Below are positions 17,774 to 26,066 of a stretch of DNA of 64,000 nt, one piece after another. The stretch comes from Bradyrhizobium zhengyangense (GTDB lineage Bacteria > Pseudomonadota > Alphaproteobacteria > Rhizobiales > Xanthobacteraceae): the NCBI RefSeq assembly GCF_022012435.1, contig NZ_JAKLUA010000009.1, positions 1 through 64,000 of the forward strand, given 5' to 3'. Positions within the stretch are counted from its first letter, which is position 1; each line of letters opens with the position of its first letter. The translations under genes were made by a program, and so were the position numbers. Under the pieces are notes generated by a model, which worked only from the letters and a program-made list of their open reading frames with translations, was not told the origin of the DNA and made no database searches.

Positions 17774-18752
17774 GCAGGTTCTCTGGCTTTACTCTCGATG
17801 ACCAAAATTCGAGTTCAGTCTTGACCGCAGAATCGATCGAGATCTCACCAAGACCAAGAATTTGTCGCCGTCGAACGTTCTGACAGAAATCAAGCACTTC
17901 AGCATAGGAGGTTGCGTCAATCTTTTGCGCGAGTTCAAAAGCCGACAGCGAAGGGCGCTCGGGCCAGCCCATATAAATTCGTTCTATGAAATGTGCGATT
18001 TCCGCAACTTGCGGAGCGGGAAATGCAATCTTTATCTGAAAACGTCTCCATACGGCTCGATCAAGCAATTCAGCATGATTCGTAGCCGCTATTGTTACCA
18101 CGTAACTGGGAAGTTTATCGATCTGCATCAAGAGAAACGAAACAACGCGCTTGATTTCGCCCGTTTCGTGATCATCTCCACGCTCTTTTCCAATCGCATC
18201 GAACTCGTCGAAAAACAAAACGCAAGGTTGGGTTCGCGCATAGTCGAATAGCGCGCGAAGACGCGCGTTTGTTTCGCCTAGATAGCTTCCTACGAGCGCG
18301 TCGTACCGCACCACGAAAAACGGCAGAGAAAGGCCCTCTGCAATCGCTTCTGCAAAGGAAGTTTTGCCGTTGCCTGGAGGACCAGACAGGAGAACCCGAT
18401 GCCGCGGCTCATATCCGCTTGCCCGCAGCACGTCTGCCCGCACATGCTCCTCGATCAGCTGCATCCCTTCGGCGCGCGCAGGCAAGGGTAAAACCAGCTC
18501 ATCGAGAGATATGCGTGGCGTAACTTCTAAAATCGTGTCGCGCCCAGCAGCTTGCGGAGACCGCTGAGAGGCAACCAGACTTGGCGGCGTCACAGCTATC
18601 GTCTGCAGCGCTCGCTCAAGCCGATCGGCCAGCGCGTGATGACTCTTTGCGCGCTCATCAGCCACAATCGCTTCGACCGCCGAGCGCATCATTGGCCGAT
18701 CGCCGGTCACACCGGCGCGCACGAGAGATATGAGTAAGTCGCTCTTGGCCAT
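17676..18752 (-). CDS. AAA+ ATPase partnered with subtilase
   Basis: Single-domain AAA+ ATPase of about 358 residues starting at the ATG at 18752. In that numbering: Walker A GPPGNGKTS (124-132), pore-like segment GSYLGETNARLRALF, Walker B VLFFDEFDAIG (178-188), sensor 1 TIAATNH and the arginine finger region WRRFQIKIAFPAP (about 235-247). An upstream in-frame ATG at 18998 lies inside the IS5 element and is not the native start. The gene overlaps the S8 protease gene by 98 bases. An IS5 element inserted 153 bases upstream of the start may have separated it from its promoter or supplied a new one. Confidence 0.9.
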   Translation of the reverse strand: MAKSDLLISLVRAGVTGDRPMMRSAVEAIVADERAKSHHALADRLERALQTIAVTPPSLVASQRSPQAAGRDTILEVTPRISLDELVLPLPARAEGMQLIEEHVRADVLRASGYEPRHRVLLSGPPGNGKTSFAEAIAEGLSLPFFVVRYDALVGSYLGETNARLRALFDYARTQPCVLFFDEFDAIGKERGDDHETGEIKRVVSFLLMQIDKLPSYVVTIAATNHAELLDRAVWRRFQIKIAFPAPQVAEIAHFIERIYMGWPERPSLSAFELAQKIDATSYAEVLDFCQNVRRRQILGLGEISIDSAVKTELEFWSSRVKPENLHGGRSNEASAATDARQSGGKTKRQAATDPQAG

Positions 18753-18905
18753 GACAGACAGCCTATTACAGGATTGCGCGCCCACGCTGCTAGAAATGGT
18801 CCCAGCTTGTGAACAACTCGCCGATAACCAAGGTTCCTTGCCGGGGTCGCTCGGCGAGCCTATCCGGCGGGGATTAACATATTGAAAAGCTGCAACAAAT
18901 AAGAC

Positions 18906-20428
18906 GTCGTCCGTTAAGAAGCCGATTTGAGCGGTGAGCCGTCGCTGCTGGCGGCGATGAGGGTGGCCAGGAAGAGGCACCAGAGAGCTCTCAGCCATGC
19001 GAGGATGCGCCGGAAGTTATGGCCGACGGCGGAGAGGATGACGTTGGCCGCATCGCCGGCGCGGCCTTTGAGGTAGCAGCGGCCGAGGTGACCATCGGCC
19101 TTCAGGTGTCCGATGATGGGTTCGATGGCGGAGCGGCGGCGCAGCTCGCGCTTGATGACCCCGAAGACGCCGCGCTTCTGGCCGGAGATGAAGACACGGC
19201 GCGGGTTCTGCGCGTCATGGCCGCGGTATCCCTTGTCGACATAGGCCCGCTCGATCGCACAGCCGGTGAGTGTCTCGGTGCGGTCGATGACATCCCGCAA
19301 GGTGTGACCGTCGTACGGGTTATCCGGTAGCGCCCTGGCGTGCAGCACGAACAGGCCGCCGGGAGCCCGGCGGTTGTTGGTGACGATGGAGGCTTTGACC
19401 CCGAACTCGTAAGGGGCGGCTGCTTTGCCCTTGCCGATGCACTCGACCTCCGGAGCGTGGAAGGAATAAAGCTTCCAGCCGCGCTGGCGCTGCTGCTGCG
19501 AGCGGATCTGGGAGGCCCGGCTGAGCGGGAGGACGAAGGCGTTCTCGAGCACGGTCTGACCTTCGATCTTGCGGCGGATATCGCGGATGATCCGGCCCAG
19601 CCGGCTGCGCAGGATGCGCAACTGCCGCTGATGCCGCTTGAATTGCTTGGCATGGGCGTAGCGCCCCGCCATCATGGCCGCGGTCTTGGCAATGCGAAGA
19701 TAGGACTGCCGCAGCCTGACCCCGTGCTTCCTCGCCAGACGGTTGAGCCCCTTGATCGCGGCGTGCAAGAGCTTGGCATCGGTCGGGAAGGTGATGGCCT
19801 TCGGCTGCACGGTGGTATCGACCGTGACCCGCTTGAGGTCCTGACTGCGCAACGCGCCGGCCTCGTGCGCCACCCGCAGGCTCTCGGCCAAGAGCAGCTC
19901 CAGCTTGTCGCCGAGCCGCTTGCGCCAGTGGCTCAGGTCCGAGCGCTCGTGCGGGAAGGCGTGCTGAAAGAACTCTTCGCCGGTGAAGTACTGGAAATAC
20001 GGGTCGTGGACCCAGCGCTCGCACACCCCCTCATCGGACAGGCCGTAAATGTGCTTGAGCAGCAGCAGCCCGATCATGAAGCGGGTCGCGATCCCCGGCC
20101 GGCCGTTCTCGCTGTAGAGCGGCGCGATCTCGCCGTCGACCCAGTCCCAATCGACCTTGCCGGCGAGCTGAACCAGCTCGTGCTTCATGTTGATGATCTG
20201 GTCCAGTCTGGCCCGGAACAGATCGCCAGATCCCGTCGTCCTTTGCTTCTTCGGTCGCATCGCCACCTCCGATGCGACGACGGAATCATGACTGGCGATT
20301 CGACGGAATCCTGAAAATGAAATCGCAAGGTTCCGAGGCCCGAAGCATCAAATCCCTGCAATCCCAAAACAGCCCACAACGATAAATGCGATTCTACCTC
20401 AATCGCTTAGCCGCTCCTCACGGACGAC
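18906..20428 (-). mobile_element. IS5-family insertion sequence, intact (1523 bp)
   Basis: Complete insertion sequence bounded by 9-bp perfect terminal repeats (GTCGTCCGT and its complement), extendable with mismatches, and a 6-bp direct repeat outside. It carries one full-length transposase gene on the minus strand whose stop codon begins in the last base of the left terminal repeat. It sits upstream of the AAA/subtilase pair in the same orientation, so transcription out of the element could reach those genes. Confidence 0.85.
18914..20266 (-). CDS. IS5-family transposase
   Basis: DDE transposase of 450 residues, full length. The N-terminal domain has GRPGIATRFMIGLLLLKHIY and FQYFTGEEFFQHAFP, typical of the IS5 group. 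The first catalytic Asp lies in RVTVDTTVQPKAI, the second in AYVDKGYRG, and the Glu in RRSAIEPIIGHLK. No frameshift or internal stop is present, so it may be active. Two long opposite or out-of-frame readings over the same stretch are GC-rich shadows. Confidence 0.93.
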   Translation of the reverse strand: MAMRPKKQRTTGSGDLFRARLDQIINMKHELVQLAGKVDWDWVDGEIAPLYSENGRPGIATRFMIGLLLLKHIYGLSDEGVCERWVHDPYFQYFTGEEFFQHAFPHERSDLSHWRKRLGDKLELLLAESLRVAHEAGALRSQDLKRVTVDTTVQPKAITFPTDAKLLHAAIKGLNRLARKHGVRLRQSYLRIAKTAAMMAGRYAHAKQFKRHQRQLRILRSRLGRIIRDIRRKIEGQTVLENAFVLPLSRASQIRSQQQRQRGWKLYSFHAPEVECIGKGKAAAPYEFGVKASIVTNNRRAPGGLFVLHARALPDNPYDGHTLRDVIDRTETLTGCAIERAYVDKGYRGHDAQNPRRVFISGQKRGVFGVIKRELRRRSAIEPIIGHLKADGHLGRCYLKGRAGDAANVILSAVGHNFRRILAWLRALWCLFLATLIAASSDGSPLKSAS

Positions 20429-20434
20429 TAAGAC

Positions 20435-20896
20435 TTCTCGTCCGCCGTCATGACTGGTCGAGTCTGTTCTGCCTGCTCAAGCATTCCCCGTCATCCTGTT
20501 GACTGCCTGCCTCTGACAAAACTAGCCAGCCTTCATAGCTAGCGCCGACCGAAAGTCCGGCAGAGCCTTCGAGCACTCGCCTCGCGCGCTTTGGCGCTTT
20601 ATGCCCATCCGAGAGGGGTCGTCAGGGGATTGTTCACTTTTTGTTCAATGCCGTCAAGTCGCAGTCCAATACCGGCGTTCGACCTGTTCCGGAGCGAGAA
20701 TCGTGAGCAAATGGATCAAGCCCACCGGGGGCGCCGATGCTCGTATCCGTGCATAGTCGAGCTGCTGCAAGCAATGGATGACCCTAATCCCTAAAAGGCG
20801 TTGGAATCGCATGCGCTGAACTTTCTCGCGTCGATGCAAATATTCACGGCCGCCGAGCAAAGTAGCCCCCTATCGAAAGTCATGGTCCCGATTGAC
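20435..20896. other. Intergenic stretch without a recognised gene
   Basis: About 460 bases between the IS5 element and higA. Only short frames without ribosome sites or similarity are present. It is downstream of higA on the minus strand and upstream of the element, and may contain remains of the locus into which the element inserted. Confidence 0.4.
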
Positions 20897-21274
20897 CTAA
20901 GCCGCAACACTTCCGCTCGCGGAGATCAGCAAATCCGCTGGAATATGGAAACGTTCGCGCAGACGCTTCACCATCGTCATGCTCAATTCGCGCTTGCCGG
21001 ACATGACCTCACTGACGCGACTAGCAGTGCCCAGAAGCGGCACAAGATCAGCGCGCGTCAAACCATGTTGTTCCACCAGATAGGTTAGCAAATCGGGCAA
21101 CGGCGGCGCTTTGCGCGGCCAGCGTGCGCGTTCATAAGCCTCGATAAGGCGAGCCTGAGCTACCATACGCGCTCGATCGGCAGCCTCGTTAGATTGCATC
21201 AGCTTGCCGACAAGCGCCTTGGCCGCCTCATGATCGGCCTGGTTCTGGATAATTATCAATGTTGCCTTCATCAC
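20897..21274 (-). CDS. higA: HigA-type antitoxin, HTH domain
   Basis: Antitoxin of 125 residues. The C-terminal half is an XRE-type helix-turn-helix: LTRADLVPLLGTASRVSEVM followed by GKRELSMTMVKRLRERFHIP, characteristic of the HigA group encoded next to HigB toxins. The N-terminal half is helical and probably wraps the toxin. The start overlaps the toxin stop by four bases. It would neutralise HigB and bind the operon operator, most likely the large inverted repeat at 21602-21642. Confidence 0.9.
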   Translation of the reverse strand: MMKATLIIIQNQADHEAAKALVGKLMQSNEAADRARMVAQARLIEAYERARWPRKAPPLPDLLTYLVEQHGLTRADLVPLLGTASRVSEVMSGKRELSMTMVKRLRERFHIPADLLISASGSVAA

Positions 21275-21582
21275 ACCGTCTCCGCGTCCACCTTGTCACA
21301 GTCTTCATGACTGCCGAAAAAGCGGATCATCAACACGCCATCACGATATTGAACCATGGCGATCAGGCGGTAGTCATTGGCCTTGATGTTGAACACCACG
21401 CGTCCGCCTTTCAGGATGCTTGCCTTGGGATGCGATCGCTTCACCTGTTGCGGCGTCCGCCAGTCCGAAGCCTCAGCAATTGCCAGCCATGCCCTGTATT
21501 GAGCGCGCGCTGCATCGATGCCCCGATGACCAGAGCGTTCGGCAAAATAGCGCTCACCAAGGTCCGTGCCGACCACCAGCAT
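21271..21582 (-). CDS. higB: HigB-type mRNA interferase toxin
   Basis: RelE-fold toxin of 103 residues, expected to cleave mRNA on the ribosome. Family features are the middle WRTPQQVKRSHPKASIL, the strand GGRVVFNIKANDYRLIAMV, and the C-terminal RDGVLMIRFFGSHEDCDKVD. Toxin precedes antitoxin, the usual higBA order. The start is the ATG at 21582, twenty bases downstream (in gene direction) of the perfect inverted repeat. A longer overlapping frame upstream is not conserved in style and is rejected. Confidence 0.92.
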   Translation of the reverse strand: MLVVGTDLGERYFAERSGHRGIDAARAQYRAWLAIAEASDWRTPQQVKRSHPKASILKGGRVVFNIKANDYRLIAMVQYRDGVLMIRFFGSHEDCDKVDAETV

Positions 21583-21601
21583 GAAGGGATACTACCGTCG
21601 A

Positions 21602-21642
21602 TTTCCCAAAAATGGAAGAGGGGAATTTCCATTTTTGGGAAA
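21602..21642. promoter_or_regulatory. Perfect 16-bp inverted repeat, probable HigA operator
   Basis: The arm at 21602-21617 (TTTCCCAAAAATGGAA) is matched base for base by its complement at 21627-21642, separated by a nine-base spacer. It lies just upstream of higB, where autoregulation by the HigBA complex takes place in known systems. It could also form an RNA hairpin in the leader. The rest of the 297-base gap to the next gene shows no coding signal. Confidence 0.7.
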
Positions 21643-21879
21643 CGCATGCCGCCCGCCGACAGTAAGATAGTCTTGCCACTCGGGGCTAATTCACGATCCG
21701 ATCGGCTCGCACTTTCGCGGCGAAGCCGAAGCCCGCCGCGAACGCTTCTAGGCACGCCCCGCGGTTGATAAATCAAAATCGCATTTCGAACTCAGAATGA
21801 CGCGGTCAATTGCGACTGGACAATTTTGTGCGTTAGAAGCAAAAGAATCGTCTCGCCGCAGATGCTCTCAAGACTTCCG

Positions 21880-22341
21880 CTAGGGAAGATTGGGCGGCTG
21901 ACCAATTCGCTCCAGATCGGCGAGACACTTGTCCAGGTTGCTTTTGGCGTCCTGCAGGAACCTGCTCGTTTCGGCAAGCCGCCTGAGATCAGGCTTGACC
22001 GGTCCCTCGCTCACAGCGCTCAGCTGGTGGCAAACAGTTGCAAGATCACCCGAGATGTCTTCGAGGACGAAGGCGAGGTTTTCCAGCGGCACGAGCTCCG
22101 AAAAGAAAGACTTCAAGGCGCTTTCGTCCTGGCCAGAGGGACCTTCGAATCTGACTTCGACCAGTGGCACCAACACCTCGCGGTTGTCGCGCCCGACCCT
22201 TCCCATGCTCATGATGAGCGAGCTGAACGTCGTCGAAACAAAGGTCAACCGATCGAGCAGGGTGTTTCCATACAATACTAGCGATTCCGATTCGCCTTGC
22301 GCCTGCTCCGTTGTCGAAGCCCCGAGATCCTCATTCGACAT
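21880..22341 (-). CDS. Hypothetical helical protein, last gene of nitrilase/winged-helix operon
   Basis: A 153-residue protein with no recognised domain. It looks largely alpha-helical: LVLYGNTLLDRLTFVSTTFS near the N-terminus, then an acidic middle (LKSFFSELVPLENLAFVLED) and a C-terminal helix (LRRLAETSRFLQDAKSNLDK) that could form a coiled coil. No signal peptide or membrane helix. Its start overlaps the end of the winged-helix gene by 11 bases, so it is part of the same transcript. A small partner or adaptor of the other two proteins is an inference from context only. Confidence 0.7.
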   Translation of the reverse strand: MSNEDLGASTTEQAQGESESLVLYGNTLLDRLTFVSTTFSSLIMSMGRVGRDNREVLVPLVEVRFEGPSGQDESALKSFFSELVPLENLAFVLEDISGDLATVCHQLSAVSEGPVKPDLRRLAETSRFLQDAKSNLDKCLADLERIGQPPNLP

Positions 22342-23299
22342 GCTCGGAGTCCTCTCCTGCGCTCAAGTGCAGCATACCCGAAGGGAACGAGACGGGCTTT
22401 GGACTGTTCACCGCCTCAATCGATGTGGAGGCGCCGTGACCTTCGGCTTTCTTCACCTGCACGACCGTCACCGACGAGCCATGATACGAGCTCTTCGTTC
22501 GCGCCTTCATATAGCCGGGAGCTGTCGGTGCCGGCGGATGAAGCAGGTAGTCCTCCATCACCTGACGGACGCCAAGCGGGTCACGCATCACTAGTCCCGC
22601 CGCATGCAACGTAGGATGCATCGGGCTCGGCAAATCAAACAGGCTGCGAAGAACGACATTTTCTTCAGCCGTGAGGGCAGGGTGGGTTCTGAGACCCATT
22701 TTCCTGCGCATAAGCTGCGCCAATTGGCCAGCGCCCCTTGCTGTGGGCCCTTCGTGCCTTTCAAGCGCCATAAGGCCATCGCGCGTCAGCGCGAAATGAG
22801 CAAACTTTCCAGCCGCCGTTCGTTCCACAAAACGCGCATTGGTCATCAGGCGAAGAATGCGGCTGAGATTGGCATCCTTCAGATCCAGTTTCTTAGCAAT
22901 GACCGTCTTCTCCAGCTGACGCGACGGTGCATCCCGCAACAACCGAAGTATCTCGACGACATGCTGACGGTGCATGACCTCGCTTGGACGAGCAACCTTG
23001 GCGGTGTTGATCGACATCTGCAGAAGATCGTAAAACGCTCTGAAGCGCTCGGCATAGGCGGCATTCTTCGGCGCGAGCGAGGCGCTCACCCGACGCAGAA
23101 TATCAAACCATTCCCGCAGCTCCGGATCGCGGCGCCGGCTCTCCAGAGAATTCCAGAGCCAAGCCCCAAGTGTTGCGTAAATACGCTCCAGGCTGCTTTC
23201 GGATCCCTCTTTAAGGAATTCCGAAATGACGCTCCGCGCCTCAGTCGCGGTGGCCTCGCCGCTCTCTATCTTTTCCAATGCTACGTCCGACATGGCCAT
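22331..23299 (-). CDS. Winged-helix protein of the nitrilase operon
   Basis: A 322-residue soluble protein. Residues 1-105 are helical without a known name. A winged helix spans about 110-175: VVEILRLLRDAP, KTVIAKKLDLKDANLSRILR as recognition region, then ERTAAGKFAHFALTRDG as the wing, similar to MarR-type folds. The C-terminal third is less structured with a basic stretch (ARTKSSYHGSSVTVVQVKKA). It lies 70 bases downstream of the nitrilase-like gene and overlaps the next gene by 11 bases. It could regulate the operon or bind nucleic acid as a working part of a system. Confidence 0.75.
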   Translation of the reverse strand: MAMSDVALEKIESGEATATEARSVISEFLKEGSESSLERIYATLGAWLWNSLESRRRDPELREWFDILRRVSASLAPKNAAYAERFRAFYDLLQMSINTAKVARPSEVMHRQHVVEILRLLRDAPSRQLEKTVIAKKLDLKDANLSRILRLMTNARFVERTAAGKFAHFALTRDGLMALERHEGPTARGAGQLAQLMRRKMGLRTHPALTAEENVVLRSLFDLPSPMHPTLHAAGLVMRDPLGVRQVMEDYLLHPPAPTAPGYMKARTKSSYHGSSVTVVQVKKAEGHGASTSIEAVNSPKPVSFPSGMLHLSAGEDSEHVE

Positions 23300-23369
23300 A
23301 CCCTACGTCACAACCCTTAAGATCATTTTACAACGCTTTACTCTGATTTTAGTCTCTGAATCTAGGGTG

Positions 23370-24731
23370 TCACCGGCCCCATTTGTAGGCAGTCCAAACG
23401 GTCTTTTGACCGAGTTCCCGGGCGGAAACAGCGTTCGGCTCTTTGAGGAGGGGTAATATAGTACCAAGCCGGCCATCCCCGTAGCGGTTGTGGGTGGGAT
23501 GTTGCACGACAAAACTTCGCGTGCCGAACTTCACTTCCACCTGGCTCGCAGTCGTCTGGTGGCCCTGCATGGTGCGGTCGTTCCCCATCGAGGGGACCAG
23601 CATCACATCGACATCCAGGTCCCTGAAGGGCGTGTCGCAGACGTCACAGAAGTCGAGGCAAATTGCGACGCCAATCAGGGCGCCTTCAGTCGCAAGCACG
23701 CACATCCGCTCGCCAGCAGTTATGTTTTCGATCCCCCAGTCGTCATCGGCGTAAGGGGCGATCTTGTCGTAGACGAGCCGCTCCTCGCCATAACCGTCAT
23801 AAATCCGGGCCCGATTCACAATCTCCTTGCCTGCCACCTCGTGCCACGTTCCCGGAATGACGATCTCCGGAGGCTCCAGCGGGTCGGCCACATCTCGCTC
23901 GCGGATGAACTTGACGATCTTTTCTCGCAGTCCTGGTGGTACCGTGAGCTCGGGCCAGACGATTGCGATGCAGTTCTCCTGCAACGCGTTCGCCATCTGA
24001 AGCAAGACCGCGTTCCCCGCCGCCGGCGCATCGACGCCGCTGACGATGAAACGCTTGTCCCCGTCTACCGTTGCGAACTCCGCCTCAAGCTTGAGCGCCT
24101 CGAAAAGGCAGGCGCCCATTTTCCAATTCGTGGGGTCTTGAGCGGCACTATGCAAGGTACGGCTATCGACCACCTCGACGGCATAGCCGTCAATGAAGGT
24201 GGGCAGGATCCGATGAAATAGCAGGCCTCGCTTTGAATAGGCTTGGCTCCGCCGGGCAGGGCGGCCGGCGCTCACGCCCTGTCGCGGAATGAACCAGCAT
24301 CCGAGCGCCTCCAGGCGCCACTCGCCCGATGCAATCGGCCATTGCGACCGCCGCTCGAGCAGCACGCGGTCGATGGCCCGGATGAGACCTCCAAGCGACA
24401 CAGCAACCTGCTCGGGGGTCTCCTCGGAAACGGACCAAAGGAGGCGGCCTTCTCCGACGCTGTCACCGAAACTCCGGGCAGATTCTTCAAGACGCCGCTC
24501 CGAAAGATTGCGGTAAGCCTTGTACACGCTCGGCGGCGCCTTGCGGAACAACTTGTCGAGCTCGATCAGAGCCTTCCTCAGTTCGTCCCTTCTGGCATGC
24601 GTCATCGAGGCCTGTGATTGAGCAAGCTCACCAGCTGCCTTCTTCCACTTGCCGAACTCCGTTGTCTTCAGGCGGCTGTCCGCAGGCCCAGGCAAACGAC
24701 TCGTCCAAACGACTTCGCCAATATGTGCCAT
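23370..24731 (-). CDS. Nitrilase-superfamily protein with novel N-terminal domain
   Basis: Protein of 453 residues. The C-terminal 250 residues have the carbon-nitrogen hydrolase fold with its Glu-Lys-Cys triad: E261 in IVWPELTV, K323 in VYDKIAPYA, C358 in GVAICLDFCD. The first 200 residues are a separate helical region (KKAAGELAQSQASMTHARRD, FRKAPPSVYKAYRNLSERRL) that I cannot name. Most nitrilases are 260-350 residues and have no such domain. It would cleave or transfer an amide or nitrile carbon-nitrogen bond. It is the first gene of a three-gene minus-strand operon with a winged-helix protein and a small helical protein, inside an island of toxin, protease and IS genes. Confidence 0.8.
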   Translation of the reverse strand: MAHIGEVVWTSRLPGPADSRLKTTEFGKWKKAAGELAQSQASMTHARRDELRKALIELDKLFRKAPPSVYKAYRNLSERRLEESARSFGDSVGEGRLLWSVSEETPEQVAVSLGGLIRAIDRVLLERRSQWPIASGEWRLEALGCWFIPRQGVSAGRPARRSQAYSKRGLLFHRILPTFIDGYAVEVVDSRTLHSAAQDPTNWKMGACLFEALKLEAEFATVDGDKRFIVSGVDAPAAGNAVLLQMANALQENCIAIVWPELTVPPGLREKIVKFIRERDVADPLEPPEIVIPGTWHEVAGKEIVNRARIYDGYGEERLVYDKIAPYADDDWGIENITAGERMCVLATEGALIGVAICLDFCDVCDTPFRDLDVDVMLVPSMGNDRTMQGHQTTASQVEVKFGTRSFVVQHPTHNRYGDGRLGTILPLLKEPNAVSARELGQKTVWTAYKWGR

Positions 24732-24974
24732 TGATAGGCGTACGGTTCGCTATTTGCAATCGGCCCGACTGTGACTTACGCGCGTCTCATCATCTAGCTG
24801 CGGGCGCAGTTGCTCTGAATGTCAGAACGCGCAGAAACTCTGCATCGAATTATACGATGGCAACGAAAAGCTGCATATGGCTTCCGATACTCTTGACGAA
24901 GCACGAGCAAAGCATTTCAATCTGGGCGGGAGATCCGCGCGCGAGCGACGCGAAGCGGACAGGGGGCACAATCG

Positions 24975-26063
24975 ATGTGGAAGATCAGCCGGGCCGCGGC
25001 TTGCCTTGGCGCCTGCTTTGCGATGGGCGGATGCACCAGCCTGTACTATGTGCACGATCCGCAGACTGGCGTGATCACAGCCGGCGAACTGCCATATTTT
25101 CTCAAATCGATCCGGTGCGAGGTCGTCACCTTTTATCAGATCGAGCGCGAAAGGCGGAAGCACTACCTCAAGATCTACAAGACCAGGCCGGAAGAGGCGT
25201 TCGACCGCTTCGCCCATTTCGACATCGACCCGTTCCTATACGGCACCTTCTTCCTGGAACTGAAAGTAACCGATACCGGCGGTGTCGGGTCCGGCACCGC
25301 CTTCGACTATAAGCGCGTTCTAAGTGCCACCACCGCCGAAGTGACCCATGTCGGCCCCACGGCTTCGGCGCAGGACACCTACGACCTGATCTGGTCATTT
25401 CTCTTGAAACAGAATGCCGAGCTTGCGTCTGATACCTTGCCGCTGGCATCTAGCCCGGCAACATATGAGCGCGGCTGCTACCGGGGAACGCCGACCGAGC
25501 TCCTCGAGCTCGAAGCTCTCGCCGAAAACAAATATCCGGAACGGGCCGCTTTCAAGCGCATCACCGTCGATGCCTCCAAGCCATTGGCGGCCTGGCTGCG
25601 CGACAATGCAATTTTGATCGCCGCCAACAACCTGACGCCGGCTATGCCATCGGAAATAGCTGAGCCAGCGCAGATGACCTATACTTTTTCGATCCAAGTG
25701 ACCGGAGGCATCGAGGCCAAATACTCCCTTACATCGGCGCGCTGGACACCGGCCGCCATCCAAGCCTCCGCATCTGCGCAGCAATTCAGCAATCTCGGTA
25801 TCTACATCAATGGGCCGAATGCCGTCTTGGCCAACGGAGCAAAGTCTGGCTCGGCCAGCTATGCAGCCAAACAGCCGGCGCTCGGATCAAAGGACAATCC
25901 GATTTACACGACACCAATCCCGGGAGGGGAAAAGTCGCAGGAGTTGCCGGAGAGCGGGGGGGCCGCAGCCCGCCGGCCAAGGGCTGGTGGTGGCCCGCGG
26001 ACGAACGGCTTTATCTTCGCGCCGGTGCCAGTCTTCCCGCCATCTCCAACGCCTACTCAATAA
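24975..26063 (+). CDS. Lipoprotein of unknown function, first gene of protease cluster
   Basis: A 362-residue secreted protein with lipoprotein signal MWKISRAAACLGACFAMGGC (lipobox MGGC, then TS). The body contains no domain I recognise: FYQIERERRKHYLKIY, HFDIDPFLYGTFFLELKVTD, and a repeat-like Ala/Ser-rich part. The last 60 residues are proline- and glycine-rich with low complexity (GGAAARRPRAGGG, PVPVFPPSPTPTQ), suggesting an exposed linker. It is three bases from the metzincin gene, and four plus-strand genes are packed to 29278. It may anchor or receive the secreted proteases in the envelope. Confidence 0.8.
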   Translation: MWKISRAAACLGACFAMGGCTSLYYVHDPQTGVITAGELPYFLKSIRCEVVTFYQIERERRKHYLKIYKTRPEEAFDRFAHFDIDPFLYGTFFLELKVTDTGGVGSGTAFDYKRVLSATTAEVTHVGPTASAQDTYDLIWSFLLKQNAELASDTLPLASSPATYERGCYRGTPTELLELEALAENKYPERAAFKRITVDASKPLAAWLRDNAILIAANNLTPAMPSEIAEPAQMTYTFSIQVTGGIEAKYSLTSARWTPAAIQASASAQQFSNLGIYINGPNAVLANGAKSGSASYAAKQPALGSKDNPIYTTPIPGGEKSQELPESGGAAARRPRAGGGPRTNGFIFAPVPVFPPSPTPTQ

Positions 26064-26066
26064 AAC

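Larger units (their letters stand above)
18900..20434. repeat. 6-bp target duplication TAAGAC flanking the IS5 element
   Basis: TAAGAC at 18900-18905 and again at 20429-20434 directly flank the ends GTCGTCCGT (18906-18914) and ACGGACGAC (20420-20428), which are exact inverted repeats. This defines the element ends and indicates a fairly recent, simple insertion. If the element is taken to start three bases earlier, the duplication shortens to TAA. The present boundaries are the better fit. Confidence 0.7.

Noticed and set aside
18753-18998. N-terminal extension of the AAA-ATPase to an ATG at 18998
   Set aside because: The extension begins inside the IS5 element and has no AAA similarity; the ATG at 18752 is the natural start.
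19320-20024. 234-residue minus-strand frame inside the transposase
   Set aside because: Out of frame with the true transposase on the same strand; Gln/Arg/Ala-rich shadow composition.
19340-20314. 324-residue plus-strand frame over the IS5 element
   Set aside because: Antisense to the transposase with all catalytic blocks; no ribosome site or known domain.
21441-21776. 111-residue minus-strand frame overlapping higB
   Set aside because: It overlaps most of higB in another frame and spans the inverted repeat; composition is not protein-like.
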